Source: Cyclobacterium jeungdonense
Lineage (GTDB): Bacteria; Bacteroidota; Bacteroidia; Cytophagales; Cyclobacteriaceae
Direction of reading: 5' to 3'
DNA length: 64,000 bases
NCBI RefSeq assembly: GCF_010994275.1
Contig: NZ_WMCD01000006.1
Span: forward strand, 62,001-126,000
The position numbers were made by a program, and so were the translations under genes. This document shows, in pieces, positions 53,449 through 63,078 of this stretch. Each line of letters opens with the position of its first letter. Within the stretch, counting starts at the first letter, position 1. Under the pieces are notes generated by a model, which searched no databases, had not been told where the DNA came from, and was given only the letters and a program-made list of their open reading frames with translations.

Positions 53449-56400
53449 ATGGGGGAAGAAAGTTTACATACGAAACAGCAAAAGAACCGGAAGAAACGCT
53501 GGCTTAAAGTAGTTGGAATCCTGGTTTTCCTTACCGTATTTCTGCAAGCAGGCTTGTATTATGGTGGGGATTTGTTATTTAGGGAATTCATAAAGCGCCA
53601 GGTGGAAAGCATATCCGCAGGAAAATATGTCGTTGATTTTGATAAAATCTATTTCTCGCTGCTACAACGGGGCCTATTTGTAAGGGGTTTCTCCCTGAAC
53701 CCTACGGATCCGGCGATTTTTGATGAACAGAAAATTCCTTATTACCGGATTGATATAGACCAGTTAGACCTATTGGGGCTTGACTATTCCCGAAGCTCCG
53801 GCCAATTATCAGTTGGTACGCTTCGGTTAACCTCCCCACGGGTTCAGTCCCGACAAAGTGCGAGTCGGGAAGATACGACCAATGCCAGTCCCTTACAGCT
53901 GCTGGAAAATGAAATCCAAAAATCCCTGGGTGAGAGTGTGCGGGAGATTTTGGTGGAAGATTTTTACATTGAACAGGCTAATTTATTGATCGAAAACTTC
54001 ATTAGCCAAAAATCAATCTCTGCTTCCAACACCAACTTATACGTTAAGAATATTCATGTAGGGGGAACGCATCCAGATGATCTACCCTTTGGATTGGAAG
54101 GATTCCGGCTGGATTTTGATGATTTTGATATCGTTTTGTCGGATAGTATTCATCGGGTTACATCAGAAAAAGTACTGGTGTCTTCGTTGGAAAAACAAAT
54201 CAGTGCTCAGACCCTACAAGTGGTGCCAGACCTGGAAAGAGCAGCCGATGTGTATTATGAAATCGCCCTCGAACAACTGGTATTGGAAGATGCGGATATC
54301 ATGGAAATGTTTCGCACGGCAGAAGTAAAGGTCGGATCCCTTAATCTGGAAGGACCTGATTTTGTTTTGTATACGGACAGAGCAACCCTGGAAAATGAAC
54401 GAAGGACTACGGACCTCTACGAATTGATCCGGGATGTACTTACGTCCATTTCCATTCAAGACCTTACCATAAACCAGGGGCATTTTCTCCAAAGGGGGGT
54501 CAGTCAGCCCAATCAAAACCGGATTGAAGCAGAAGACATCCGGTTTTCCATGGAGGAAGTATACATTGGTCAGGATGAGGCCTTGAAGGAAAACAGCTTT
54601 TTTTATGCCAAAGACGCGACCTTGGAAATAGACCGGGCAAGGATTGCCCTGGCTGATGAGATTCATTGGGTCACTGGCCGTCAAATCTATTTGTCTTCCT
54701 ATGATGACCGGGTGACTATCAACGAAGTGGAAATAAACCCCCTGGTGAATGAAGACAGCCTGTCAGATATTTCTTTGTTTGAGATTAAAGTTCCCCAACT
54801 AGAATTTGCCAATGCCAATCTCAGAAAAGTGTACAATGAGAAAATTATCGACATCGGGGAATTGATGATTCGTTCGCCGGATGTGGTGATCAAAGATATC
54901 CTGGGCAATTCTGAACGGTCTGAGGGAAGTACGCAACTGGCTTCACTGCGGCAATTAACACAGGGGTTTTTAAACGGTGTTTATATTCAGCGGCTGGAAA
55001 TGGTAGAAGGCAGCCTGGTTCTGGACAATCACTTGAGGCTGCGGCAGGACAGCCTTTCCTTTGGTAAAATTGATTTTGTTCTCGAAAACTTTCAGTTGGA
55101 CGCGCAACAACTGACGGATTCTTCTTCGCGAATTTTTCTGGCCGAGAATCTCCAACTCGAAATTGAAGATTATGCCCTGAAACTTTCCGATAACCTGCAC
55201 TTGTTTTCCGCTGATAAAATTCTAATAGATACTAAAAAGGAGGAATTGATGATCAACGGGTTCCGGCTGCAGCCCCATTCGCCGGAAGAAGTACTTCAAT
55301 TGTTGGAAAGGTACGGTAGAACAACCGTACTGGACATTACCATACCGGAATTTCTAGCCACAGGAGTGGATATCAATCAGGCCTATTTTCAGGAAAAGTT
55401 ATTCATTAACCACATTGATATTCCAAGTCCCATTATCCAATGGACCAAATACATTCCGTCAGGAGAAGAGGAGCAGGATCAACTGGAGCGGGGGGATATT
55501 TTAAACCTGATCACCAATTACTTTGAAGTGGTGAGCATTGATTCGCTGAGTATCAGCGAAGGGTCTTTTGTGTATGATAACTTTGCAAATGAGCGCTTTC
55601 GTTCTTTTGCAGAAAATGATATTGAGGTGAATATCCGAAATTTTTATCTGGATGAGAACGTCGATCCTGCCGAAAACCAAACGCTTTTTGCAGAGGAAGT
55701 GGATGTAAACCTGAAAAATTATTTATTTAATATTGCCAACGGAAAATACAGCATTGTTGCCGAACGAATTACCTTCAACTCTGCTACGGAAGAAATCAAC
55801 ACCTTCAACGTAAGGCTGAACCCAAACCGGTACCTGGATTCCAAAGTGAGCATAGCTGCTACGATTCCCGAACTTAGCTTTCGCGGTGTGGATTTAGAGG
55901 CCTTTTTGTTTGACAATACCCTGTCTCTTTCTGAGTTAAAACTCACCGATGCAGGAGTTAAGCTTTCTATAAACCGGGATTATGGGGAGGCGGATAGCGA
56001 GGAGGAACCTGAAGAGGAAAAGCTGGCAGGCCGTAAACTTCCCAAAAGGATAGATGTCATTCGGATTGATTCCATTCTTACATCCAATGCTTCATTTAAT
56101 GTGGCTTACTATCAGGAGGGAAAAGATCTGGATTTGATTAAAACCGGCATTAATTTGTCAATAGCTTCCTTTTTATTGGATTCAGCGCGTCTTTCAGAGG
56201 GAGATATTGCCAGTTTTTTCTCCAACGTAAGTTTGGAGGTGGATGATTTTTCTCTGGCCTTAAAAGACAGTATCCACACGTTGACTTTTTCCAAAATTGG
56301 ATTTGATTCCAGAGAGGAAGAGATTTTGGTAGAAAACCTTCGGGTAGAGCCTGGTCAAATTGTAGGGATTAAGGGCGTACCGGTGGTGAGGGCGAATGTT

Positions 56401-57801
56401 CCTCGGGTTACCATCAATACCCGATCCTTGCAGAGCTTCCAGCGCACTGGCCGGCTGGATGTATCTCTTCTTCAATTCAGTGATCCGGATGTAAGTATTT
56501 ACCTGGATGAAGAGGAAACCCTGACCCTACTGCAACCGGAAAGGGAGAAAGAAGTAGTACAAAAAATCCTGGAAAGTCTGTTGATCAGAGATTTTAACCT
56601 TGCCGGGGGAAAACTCGCCCTGATTAATAAAGCAGATACTACCAAAGTGACTGCTTTTGAAAATTTGAGTTTGATTCTTAGTGATTTGAATTTTGATTTT
56701 ACTCAGAATCAACCCATCACTTCCGAATTCTTTTTTAGTAATGACTTTCAATTTGAACTGAAGGATTACCAACTTGACCTGCCGGACAGTCTGAACCGGC
56801 TGCTGATCGGCCAGGTATTGATTTCTTCAAATCAACTTGTTCTCAACGATATCTCGTTTTTCCCGAAATCAGGACGGTACGCGTATACCCGGCAGGTAGG
56901 AAAGCAAACCGATGTAGCGGAGTTATATATTCCGCAGGTAGTGGTAGATGGTTTGGACGCAGGTGTATTTATTGCGGAAGAAAAATTAGTGGCCCGGTCC
57001 ATGACAGTCTATTCCCCTCATGTAGAAATATTCCGTGACAAACGAATTCCTGAGGATACTACCGTGGTGAAGCCAATGCCGCAACAAGTAATGGATGCCA
57101 TGAGCATGGTAATGGTTTTGGATACCTTGGTTGTAAAGGATGGGCGTCTTCGCTACAGGGAATTTCCGGAGGAAGGAATGGTTCCCGGTGAAATCAATTT
57201 TAGCAGGATGGAGGGTCTCATGTATCCTTTTAGTTTGGGGAAAAAGGATGGGACGCGCGAGGAGGCGATTGTTAAAGCTTCATTTCTGATTAATAATGCC
57301 GCTGATATAGATGTAAGCCTCTCCATGAAGTTTGAGCCTCCCTACCCCATCGCAGTAGAGGCCAGTGTAGGTTCATTTGAACTGGCGGTGATTAACTCCA
57401 TTTTGGAATCCAATGCCTTTGTCACAGTCGAAAGGGGCAAGATTCGAGAAGGAGAATGGAAATTTACGGCCGATCAAGAGCATGCTATTGGGGAAATGAC
57501 GCTGAAGTACAATGACTTGAAAGTCCGTCTATTGGATGAACGGACCCTTAAAAGGGCCGGAGGCAGAAAGGGCATTCTTACCTTTGTGATCAATGCCCTG
57601 GCGCTGCGGAAAAATAATCCGAGGCCCTTATTTAACCGACTAGTATCCTCGCCCATATACATTGAGCGTACGCCTTATAAGTTTGTTTTTAATTACCTGT
57701 GGAAGGCTACTTTTTCCGGATTGATGGGTAGTTCGGGTCTAATTCAGCCCCGAATTCCTGCGAAAGAGGAAGAAGAGGAAGACCTGGAAAACGAGGAATG
57801 A
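53449..57801 (+). CDS. Giant membrane-anchored repeat protein (AsmA/DUF748-like)
   Basis: A 1450-residue protein with a basic N-terminus, one transmembrane helix (LKVVGILVFLTVFLQAGLYY, residues about 22-42) and a huge periplasmic beta-rich part. I see seven repeats whose L-x-I-x-x-G-like start recurs near residues 166, 335, 514, 697, 873, 1046 and 1223, a spacing of 169-183. Each goes on with an NF-x-LD segment, a D-Y/F-x-L-x-L-x-D strand and a P-containing end. The last 200 residues (LVSSPIYIERTPYKFVFNYL) are of AsmA/DUF748 character. Such proteins form long hydrophobic grooves thought to move lipids between membranes. The tail is acidic. Function here is inferred. Confidence 0.8.
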   Translation: MGEESLHTKQQKNRKKRWLKVVGILVFLTVFLQAGLYYGGDLLFREFIKRQVESISAGKYVVDFDKIYFSLLQRGLFVRGFSLNPTDPAIFDEQKIPYYRIDIDQLDLLGLDYSRSSGQLSVGTLRLTSPRVQSRQSASREDTTNASPLQLLENEIQKSLGESVREILVEDFYIEQANLLIENFISQKSISASNTNLYVKNIHVGGTHPDDLPFGLEGFRLDFDDFDIVLSDSIHRVTSEKVLVSSLEKQISAQTLQVVPDLERAADVYYEIALEQLVLEDADIMEMFRTAEVKVGSLNLEGPDFVLYTDRATLENERRTTDLYELIRDVLTSISIQDLTINQGHFLQRGVSQPNQNRIEAEDIRFSMEEVYIGQDEALKENSFFYAKDATLEIDRARIALADEIHWVTGRQIYLSSYDDRVTINEVEINPLVNEDSLSDISLFEIKVPQLEFANANLRKVYNEKIIDIGELMIRSPDVVIKDILGNSERSEGSTQLASLRQLTQGFLNGVYIQRLEMVEGSLVLDNHLRLRQDSLSFGKIDFVLENFQLDAQQLTDSSSRIFLAENLQLEIEDYALKLSDNLHLFSADKILIDTKKEELMINGFRLQPHSPEEVLQLLERYGRTTVLDITIPEFLATGVDINQAYFQEKLFINHIDIPSPIIQWTKYIPSGEEEQDQLERGDILNLITNYFEVVSIDSLSISEGSFVYDNFANERFRSFAENDIEVNIRNFYLDENVDPAENQTLFAEEVDVNLKNYLFNIANGKYSIVAERITFNSATEEINTFNVRLNPNRYLDSKVSIAATIPELSFRGVDLEAFLFDNTLSLSELKLTDAGVKLSINRDYGEADSEEEPEEEKLAGRKLPKRIDVIRIDSILTSNASFNVAYYQEGKDLDLIKTGINLSIASFLLDSARLSEGDIASFFSNVSLEVDDFSLALKDSIHTLTFSKIGFDSREEEILVENLRVEPGQIVGIKGVPVVRANVPRVTINTRSLQSFQRTGRLDVSLLQFSDPDVSIYLDEEETLTLLQPEREKEVVQKILESLLIRDFNLAGGKLALINKADTTKVTAFENLSLILSDLNFDFTQNQPITSEFFFSNDFQFELKDYQLDLPDSLNRLLIGQVLISSNQLVLNDISFFPKSGRYAYTRQVGKQTDVAELYIPQVVVDGLDAGVFIAEEKLVARSMTVYSPHVEIFRDKRIPEDTTVVKPMPQQVMDAMSMVMVLDTLVVKDGRLRYREFPEEGMVPGEINFSRMEGLMYPFSLGKKDGTREEAIVKASFLINNAADIDVSLSMKFEPPYPIAVEASVGSFELAVINSILESNAFVTVERGKIREGEWKFTADQEHAIGEMTLKYNDLKVRLLDERTLKRAGGRKGILTFVINALALRKNNPRPLFNRLVSSPIYIERTPYKFVFNYLWKATFSGLMGSSGLIQPRIPAKEEEEEDLENEE

Positions 57802-57878
57802 GCGTTTCCCTGATTTAAAAGGTAGGCCGCGTCAATAATTTATTATAGATTTGTGACCTTAAAAAGATCCTATTGCCC

Positions 57879-58907
57879 ATGCAAAGCCAGAAAATAGACC
57901 AGATCAAAGCTGAAATTGCAGCCGCCAATGCCGAAACTCCTGAGGAGCTGGAAGCCTACCGGATGCGGTTTATCAGCAAGAAAAGTGTGGTAGGTGCGCT
58001 ATTTGCTGACATGAAATCGATACCCAATGAGCAAAAAAAGGAATATGGGCAACAAGTAAATGAGGTTAAGCAACTGGCAGAAGAGAAATTCAAGCAATTG
58101 ATCGAAGAGGTCAATACGAGCGGTCAACAAAGGACTGGCCCCGGGCCGGATCTCAGCCTTCCACCAACAACCTGGCCTGTGGGAGGAATCCACCCCTTGA
58201 CCGCTACCCGGCAGCGTATCGTCGAAATATTTGAGCGAATCGGGTTTAACCTGTCCGAAGGCCCTGAGATAGAGGATGACTGGCATAATTTTACGGCCCT
58301 AAACTTCCCGGAAAACCATCCTGCCCGGGAAATGCAGGATACCTTTTTCATTGAAAAGGATCCGGACATTGCCTTGCGGACCCATACCTCTTCCGTACAG
58401 GTACGCGTTATGGAAAATGAAAAGCCTCCCATCCGCACCCTGTCACCCGGTAGGGTGTTTCGAAACGAGGCCATTTCGGCAAGGGCACATTGTATTTTTC
58501 ATCAGGTAGAAGGCCTTTACGTAGATGAAAATGTGAGTTTTGCTAACCTGAAGCAGACCTTGTATCATTTTGCCAAGGAAATGTTTGGCAAGCAGACGCA
58601 GGTAAGGTTCCGTCCATCGTTTTTTCCATTTACCGAACCCAGTGCAGAAATAGACATCTCCTGCCAGCTTTGCGGTGGAAAAGGCTGTAATATCTGTAAA
58701 GGTACCGGCTGGGTGGAGATCGGAGGTTCGGGAATGGTGGACCCCAATGTGTTGGAAAATTGTGGGATCAATTCTGAAAAATACACCGGATTTGCCTTTG
58801 GTATGGGCATCGAGCGTATTGCCATGCTCAAATACCAGATCAATGACCTGAGGTTATTTACTGAAAATGATATCCGTTTTTTGCAACAGTTCAGGGGACT
58901 GCTTTAA
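57879..58907 (+). CDS. pheS: Phenylalanyl-tRNA synthetase alpha subunit
   Basis: A 342-residue class II synthetase subunit, started at the ATG at 57879 (an in-frame TTG lies 6 bases earlier). N-terminal coiled coil (residues 1-85), then motif 1 HPLTATRQRIVEIFERIGFN, motif 2 GRVFRNEAISARAHCIFHQV near residue 195, and motif 3 AFGMGIERIAMLKYQINDLR near residue 310. A cysteine-containing CQLCGGKGCNICKGTGWVEI segment near 265 is the Bacteroidota form of the Phe-binding region. It pairs with PheT, which is not adjacent. An exact -7 box TAGATTTG lies at 57846-57853. Confidence 0.96.
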   Translation: MQSQKIDQIKAEIAAANAETPEELEAYRMRFISKKSVVGALFADMKSIPNEQKKEYGQQVNEVKQLAEEKFKQLIEEVNTSGQQRTGPGPDLSLPPTTWPVGGIHPLTATRQRIVEIFERIGFNLSEGPEIEDDWHNFTALNFPENHPAREMQDTFFIEKDPDIALRTHTSSVQVRVMENEKPPIRTLSPGRVFRNEAISARAHCIFHQVEGLYVDENVSFANLKQTLYHFAKEMFGKQTQVRFRPSFFPFTEPSAEIDISCQLCGGKGCNICKGTGWVEIGGSGMVDPNVLENCGINSEKYTGFAFGMGIERIAMLKYQINDLRLFTENDIRFLQQFRGLL

Positions 58908-58999
58908 ACAAGTTTGGCGTTCCTAATTGGAGGTGTTCTTCACGGAAAATAGGGAATCTCCGTAATCAATATCGTACAATAAGTCTTGACATAACGACC

Positions 59000-59827
59000 A
59001 TGCAATCACTATTTTTGCCTCTCAAGAGAAAATTTCAAAGCAAATGGAAGGCCCTGCGTTTTCAACTGAGTGCTTCGAATAATCCGGCATTTATAGGGTT
59101 TTACAAGTATCTTTATAATCCAGGGAAAAATAGCCTGGGTGAGTTTCTAAGCGTTTATTCGCTTTCAAAAAAAGCAGACTTTACTGTTATTCAAATAGGG
59201 GCAAACGATGGCATTACCCATGATCCCATTCACAAATTCATCAAAAGAGATCATTGGAATGGGGTTTTGCTCGAACCCCAGCCCGATGTATTTAATCGCT
59301 TTCTGAAGAAAATTTATGCCAAAAATAAAGGGATAACACCCGTTTGCGCTGCTATTGGGGAAAAGGACGGTTCCCAAGACATTTATAAAATAGGTTTTTC
59401 CGACATGCGTTGGGCAACCGGTTTGACATCTTTTTCCAGGGAGAAAATTGAAAAGGCCTTTGAAGAGGGAATTGTTGCTGCCAATTGTGCGAAATTTGGT
59501 TTAAAGATTCCGGAAGATAAAGATCAATGGATCAGTAAAGAGGAGGTTGAGGTTATTGCTCCCCAAACCCTAATGAAGCGGTACGACATTCGTAAAATCG
59601 ATCTTTTGCAAATAGATGCCGAGGGATATGATTTGGAAGTGATCCGGATTTTTGACTTACCGCGAACAAATCCGGAGGCGATTATTTTCGAAAACGTAGG
59701 ATTGAATGATCCGGATTACGTGGCATGCCTGGCGCTTTTGCAGGAAAATGGATACGGTACCAGGAAATTCGGGCCAAATACACTGGCCTTAAAAAAGACA
59801 GCAAAGGTTTATAATACGTTTTTTTAA
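59000..59827 (+). CDS. FkbM family methyltransferase
   Basis: A 275-residue SAM-dependent methyltransferase. Seen: FTVIQIGANDGITHDPIHKF near residue 57 (SAM site), LLEPQPDVFNRF near 90, and the FkbM signature IDLLQIDAEGYDLEVIRIFD near 205. FkbM enzymes O-methylate sugars or polyketides; here a cell-surface glycan is likely because a GT2 glycosyltransferase starts at its last base. N-terminal 45 residues are not part of the domain. The gene sits at the edge of the integrative element but shows no sign of belonging to it. Confidence 0.88.
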   Translation: MQSLFLPLKRKFQSKWKALRFQLSASNNPAFIGFYKYLYNPGKNSLGEFLSVYSLSKKADFTVIQIGANDGITHDPIHKFIKRDHWNGVLLEPQPDVFNRFLKKIYAKNKGITPVCAAIGEKDGSQDIYKIGFSDMRWATGLTSFSREKIEKAFEEGIVAANCAKFGLKIPEDKDQWISKEEVEVIAPQTLMKRYDIRKIDLLQIDAEGYDLEVIRIFDLPRTNPEAIIFENVGLNDPDYVACLALLQENGYGTRKFGPNTLALKKTAKVYNTFF

Positions 59828-60609
59828 TGAGCAAGAAAGGCATGGTTTCCGTCGTTATTCCCTGCTATAATCAGGGAAAGTACCTCATAGAAACCGTGCA
59901 ATCCGTTTTGGCATCTAGCTACCGCCCCCTCGAAATGCTCATTGTTAATGACGGTTCCACCGATAATTCCCTGGAAATAGCCCTGGGTCTGGAAAAAGAG
60001 CACCCCGAAGTAAGGGTCATAAACCAGGCAAATGCAGGAGTCGCCAAAGCCCGAAATACCGGAATACAGGCCGCGGAGGGTGAGATCCTGCTACCACTGG
60101 ATGGGGATGATAAAATTGCTGCTGATTACATTGAGCGGGGCGTAGCCGTGCTGAATCAGCAGCCAATGGTGAAAGTAGTGTATTGCAAAGCCGTAAAATT
60201 TTCCGAAGCCGGGCAAAGGCCCTGGAAATTAAAACCTTTTAGCCTTCGGGCACTGGCCAGGGACAATATGATTTTTGTGGCTGCCTTGTTCCGGAAAGCA
60301 GATGCCCTGGCGGTAGGTGGCTTTTCGGAAGACATGCACATGGGGCGGGAAGATTGGGAATTCTGGATCAAAATGCTCAAAAATGGAGGGCAGGTAGTAC
60401 AACTTCCTTTTGTGGGTTTCTACTATCGCCTAAGTCCCGGAAGCAAACGAAAAAAAACTGGAACCAATCAAAAAAAGCGGGAGCGAATCGCCTATCTCAA
60501 TAAGAAGCATGCGGCATTTTTTCAGCAGGAGCTCAACGGCCCACTACGGATTCAGCGCTCCTGGTCCAGGAGGTACAATACCTTGCTGAAATGGATCGGG
60601 AGGGGTTGA
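59827..60609 (+). CDS. Glycosyltransferase family 2
   Basis: A 260-residue GT-A fold glycosyltransferase. Seen: MVSVVIPCYNQGKYLIETVQ (residues 5-24), LIVNDGSTDNS near residue 40, the DxD-type LLPLDGDDKIAADYIERG near 88-105, and the acceptor-side MGREDWEFWIKML near 174 with the ED catalytic base. It transfers a sugar from a nucleotide donor, probably in surface polysaccharide or glycoprotein synthesis. Its start overlaps the FkbM stop by one base (TTTAATGA), so they are one operon ending at the terminator 60631-60666. Confidence 0.9.
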   Translation: MSKKGMVSVVIPCYNQGKYLIETVQSVLASSYRPLEMLIVNDGSTDNSLEIALGLEKEHPEVRVINQANAGVAKARNTGIQAAEGEILLPLDGDDKIAADYIERGVAVLNQQPMVKVVYCKAVKFSEAGQRPWKLKPFSLRALARDNMIFVAALFRKADALAVGGFSEDMHMGREDWEFWIKMLKNGGQVVQLPFVGFYYRLSPGSKRKKTGTNQKKRERIAYLNKKHAAFFQQELNGPLRIQRSWSRRYNTLLKWIGRG

Positions 60610-60613
60610 TACA

Positions 60614-60625
60614 ACTGTCCCCCAA
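60614..60625. repeat. ACTGTCCCCCAA repeat, copy 1
   Basis: ACTGTCCCCCAA, identical to the two tandem copies at 60797-60820. It lies 4 bases after the GT2 stop codon and just before the terminator, a likely integrase arm site or part of attL. Confidence 0.7.
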
Positions 60626-60630
60626 AACAC

Positions 60631-60666
60631 AAAAACCCCAAATACAGCTTGTATAAGGGGTTTTTT
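60631..60666 (+). terminator. Intrinsic terminator of the FkbM-GT2 operon
   Basis: AAAAACCCC pairs with AGGGGTTTTTT through an extra inner stem ATACA-GCT-TGTAT, followed by six T residues. Confidence 0.85.
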
Positions 60667-60796
60667 GTAGCCTCGACAGGGCTAATTACCTTTTAATTTC
60701 TTAATGCTTGATTTAATCTAATAATACTGATTTACAGTAGTTTAAGTGGTTTTAAAGTTAAGTTTGATTAAGTTCAGTAAAAATAGATTAAAGAAA

Positions 60797-60820
60797 ACTG
60801 TCCCCCAAACTGTCCCCCAA
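60797..60820. repeat. ACTGTCCCCCAA tandem repeat, copies 2 and 3
   Basis: Two perfect 12-base copies back to back (60797-60808, 60809-60820), directly before an exact -7 box TATTTTTG (60825-60832) of the integrase gene. They could be integrase/excisionase arm sites and also control integrase expression. Confidence 0.75.
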
Positions 60821-60866
60821 TTTTTATTTTTGGTATATTTAACTATCCAATCAAAAGACAGTGCCC

Positions 60867-62162
60867 ATGGCAAAGTTTAATTTCTACCTAAGGGATAAAT
60901 CCAGGGAGGGCGAGACTCCCGTTATTCTTTTTATCAGTTACAATGGCTGGCGCCTAAAATATGCCACTGGAAAGATCATTCATCCAAAATTTTGGAATGA
61001 GAATGATCAGCTGACAAGACAGGTAAAAGAGTTTCCTACTGCTAAAATTTTTAATAACAGGCTAAAATACATCAAAGGGGAGGCTGAAAAGATCTTGGGC
61101 GAACTTGAAAATACGCTGGGTCATCCCCCATCAATGAAGGAGCTGAAAGAAAACCTGGATCGCGTTTTGAAACTTGTTCCAGAAGAGGACCCGGAAAGCC
61201 CGGATTATAAACCATCCTTTTTGAATTTGTTTGACAGGTTTATCAAAGAAGCAGAATCCGGAGCGAGATTAACTGCCTCGGGAAAAAAATACGATCTCCG
61301 TACCATTCAGAAATACAAGACGACCTACAAGAAACTGCAAAGCTTTGGGCGAAAATATAATTTATCCTTTGAATCGATCGATCACAATTTCTATTCAAAA
61401 TTTGTTCAGGAAATGAATAAGAAGGGGTACAGAATCAATTCGGTGGGAAAGCACATCATGGTGATCAAAACCTTTATGAGTTATGCGACGGAAAACGGGT
61501 ACAACACCAACCTGTTTTTCAAATCCAAAAAATTCAAAGCATACAATGTGACTGGCTTTTCTGTGTATTTGAATGAATCCGAGTTACAAGCCATTTACGA
61601 AAAGGATCTTTCCAAAACGCCTCACCTGGACCGTGTACGGGATCTGTTCCTAGTAGGAGCATGGACGGGTTTGCGATTTTCTGATTTTACCAGTATCAAG
61701 CCAGGGAACATTAAGAAAGGGTTTTTACATATCAAGACTGCGAAAACAGGCGAAAATGTAGTCATTCCCATTCACCATACTATTAAGGCCATCATGGCCA
61801 AACATCAAGGCAAATACCCAAACAATTTACCACCGGCCATCTCCAATCAAAAGATGAACAAATACCTCAAGGATATTGCCCAGGAAATTGATTGCTTACA
61901 AACAGATGTAGAGGCAGAGTATATTCAAGGGGGAATGAAAGTGACGGAAACCAAAAAGAAATGGGAATTGGTAACCACCCATACTGCCAGGCGTTCCTTT
62001 GCAACGAATGTGTACAAAAGTGGCTTCCCTGCTATCAGCTTAATGAAAATTACCGGGCACCGGACCGAAACGGCCTTTTTGAAGTACATCAAAGTAACTC
62101 CTGAAGATGTAGCTAGCAAATTGATGGAACACTGGAACGAAAATACCTTAAAAGTCGGATAA
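60867..62162 (+). CDS. Tyrosine recombinase / phage-type integrase
   Basis: A 431-residue site-specific recombinase started at the ATG at 60867 (a GTG lies 6 bases upstream). An arm DNA-binding domain covers about residues 1-90 (KFNFYLRDKSREGETPVILF), a SAM-like core-binding domain about 110-215, and the catalytic domain 230-425. Catalytic residues: Arg in AWTGLRFSDFTSI near residue 270, Lys in HIKTAKTGENVVIPI, His-x-x-Arg in TTHTARRSFATN near 372, His in ITGHRTETAFLKYIKV and the Tyr nucleophile in the same motif. It mediates integration of the element that follows. All key residues are intact. Confidence 0.93.
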   Translation: MAKFNFYLRDKSREGETPVILFISYNGWRLKYATGKIIHPKFWNENDQLTRQVKEFPTAKIFNNRLKYIKGEAEKILGELENTLGHPPSMKELKENLDRVLKLVPEEDPESPDYKPSFLNLFDRFIKEAESGARLTASGKKYDLRTIQKYKTTYKKLQSFGRKYNLSFESIDHNFYSKFVQEMNKKGYRINSVGKHIMVIKTFMSYATENGYNTNLFFKSKKFKAYNVTGFSVYLNESELQAIYEKDLSKTPHLDRVRDLFLVGAWTGLRFSDFTSIKPGNIKKGFLHIKTAKTGENVVIPIHHTIKAIMAKHQGKYPNNLPPAISNQKMNKYLKDIAQEIDCLQTDVEAEYIQGGMKVTETKKKWELVTTHTARRSFATNVYKSGFPAISLMKITGHRTETAFLKYIKVTPEDVASKLMEHWNENTLKVG

Positions 62163-62163
62163 T

Positions 62164-62988
62164 ATGGAAAGGTACACTTTTGATGATTGGGTAAACGGAA
62201 CAAACGAGCCAAGCGACCCTTTTTGGTTTGCGGAAATTACAAATGGTATTATGCATTTCAATAAATCAAGAAATGAAATTGTCGAGGCACGAAGAAAAAC
62301 TTTTTATTTTTTAGTTCAGTTAAATTTCGATTGGCATTGGCCGCTAATTGAGAAATCGTTTCCGAAGGAAATAGATGTTGAAGAAAGGATATTTCTGGCA
62401 AATCAAGAACTATCAAGGCAACTTGAAATAGTAGAGGGTTTCGGATTAGAGAAGATTATACGGGGACCAACCGATAATGAAATTGATTTTATTGATGGAG
62501 AAATTTACAGGATGGTAGAAAACGCAATTCAGTATAATAAAAATGATACTAAAGAAGAGATTATTTTTAATGGGCAGAATTGTGTTTTCGGTCAAGAAGT
62601 AATTACAGCAGATAGCGATATTTTAAAAGCCCATGTTGCTTATAAAATTTCAAAAAGTTTGAAAGAGTGGATTCATGAGCATTCCCTTCCCGAAGATATC
62701 CAGCACAAATTAGACATAGTGGGACATAAAATCGCCCTACTTTATGAATTAGGAATCATCGACTTAATTGACGCTCGATTCAAGGAAGACGGTGCAGAAA
62801 CAGATACTAATAAAGCAAAACTAATTGGGACAATTTTGGATTGTCCCAATCCAAAAATGGTTGAAACTATTCGAAAAACCCTAAGTTATTTAGGATTACG
62901 AAGTAATAAAAACCCGATAAATAGCAGATCAAAAAAAACAGTAGAGGCAATCCTTAAAGATCTTGGATTGACAGCCAAAAAACTATAA
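62164..62988 (+). CDS. Unknown protein of the integrative element (274 aa)
   Basis: I do not recognise this protein. It starts one base after the integrase stop, so it is probably co-expressed. It is acidic with no leader or membrane helix. Features: an aromatic N-terminus (DDWVNGTNEPSDPFWFAEIT), a central INFxxGE-like stretch (NEIDFIDGEIYRMVENAIQY), and a helical C-terminus ending in DCPNPKMVETIRKTLSYLGL and a basic tail (NPINSRSKKTVEAILKDLGL) that could touch nucleic acid. AT content is higher than in the chromosomal genes, in line with transfer. A role in regulation of the element is a guess. Confidence 0.75.
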   Translation: MERYTFDDWVNGTNEPSDPFWFAEITNGIMHFNKSRNEIVEARRKTFYFLVQLNFDWHWPLIEKSFPKEIDVEERIFLANQELSRQLEIVEGFGLEKIIRGPTDNEIDFIDGEIYRMVENAIQYNKNDTKEEIIFNGQNCVFGQEVITADSDILKAHVAYKISKSLKEWIHEHSLPEDIQHKLDIVGHKIALLYELGIIDLIDARFKEDGAETDTNKAKLIGTILDCPNPKMVETIRKTLSYLGLRSNKNPINSRSKKTVEAILKDLGLTAKKL

Positions 62989-63015
62989 TATTTATCATTT
63001 TTAATTTTTTGCGTA

Positions 63016-63036
63016 TTCCCCGATTTTTCCCCGATT
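63016..63036. repeat. TTCCCCGATT tandem direct repeat
   Basis: TTCCCCGATT at 63016-63025 and again at 63027-63036, an 11-base period equal to one helical turn. It precedes the HTH gene by 42 bases and may be its operator or an excisionase site. Confidence 0.65.
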
Positions 63037-63078
63037 GGACGGTTTGTTCCTTTGAATCGTACTTAACATTCAAAGAAA

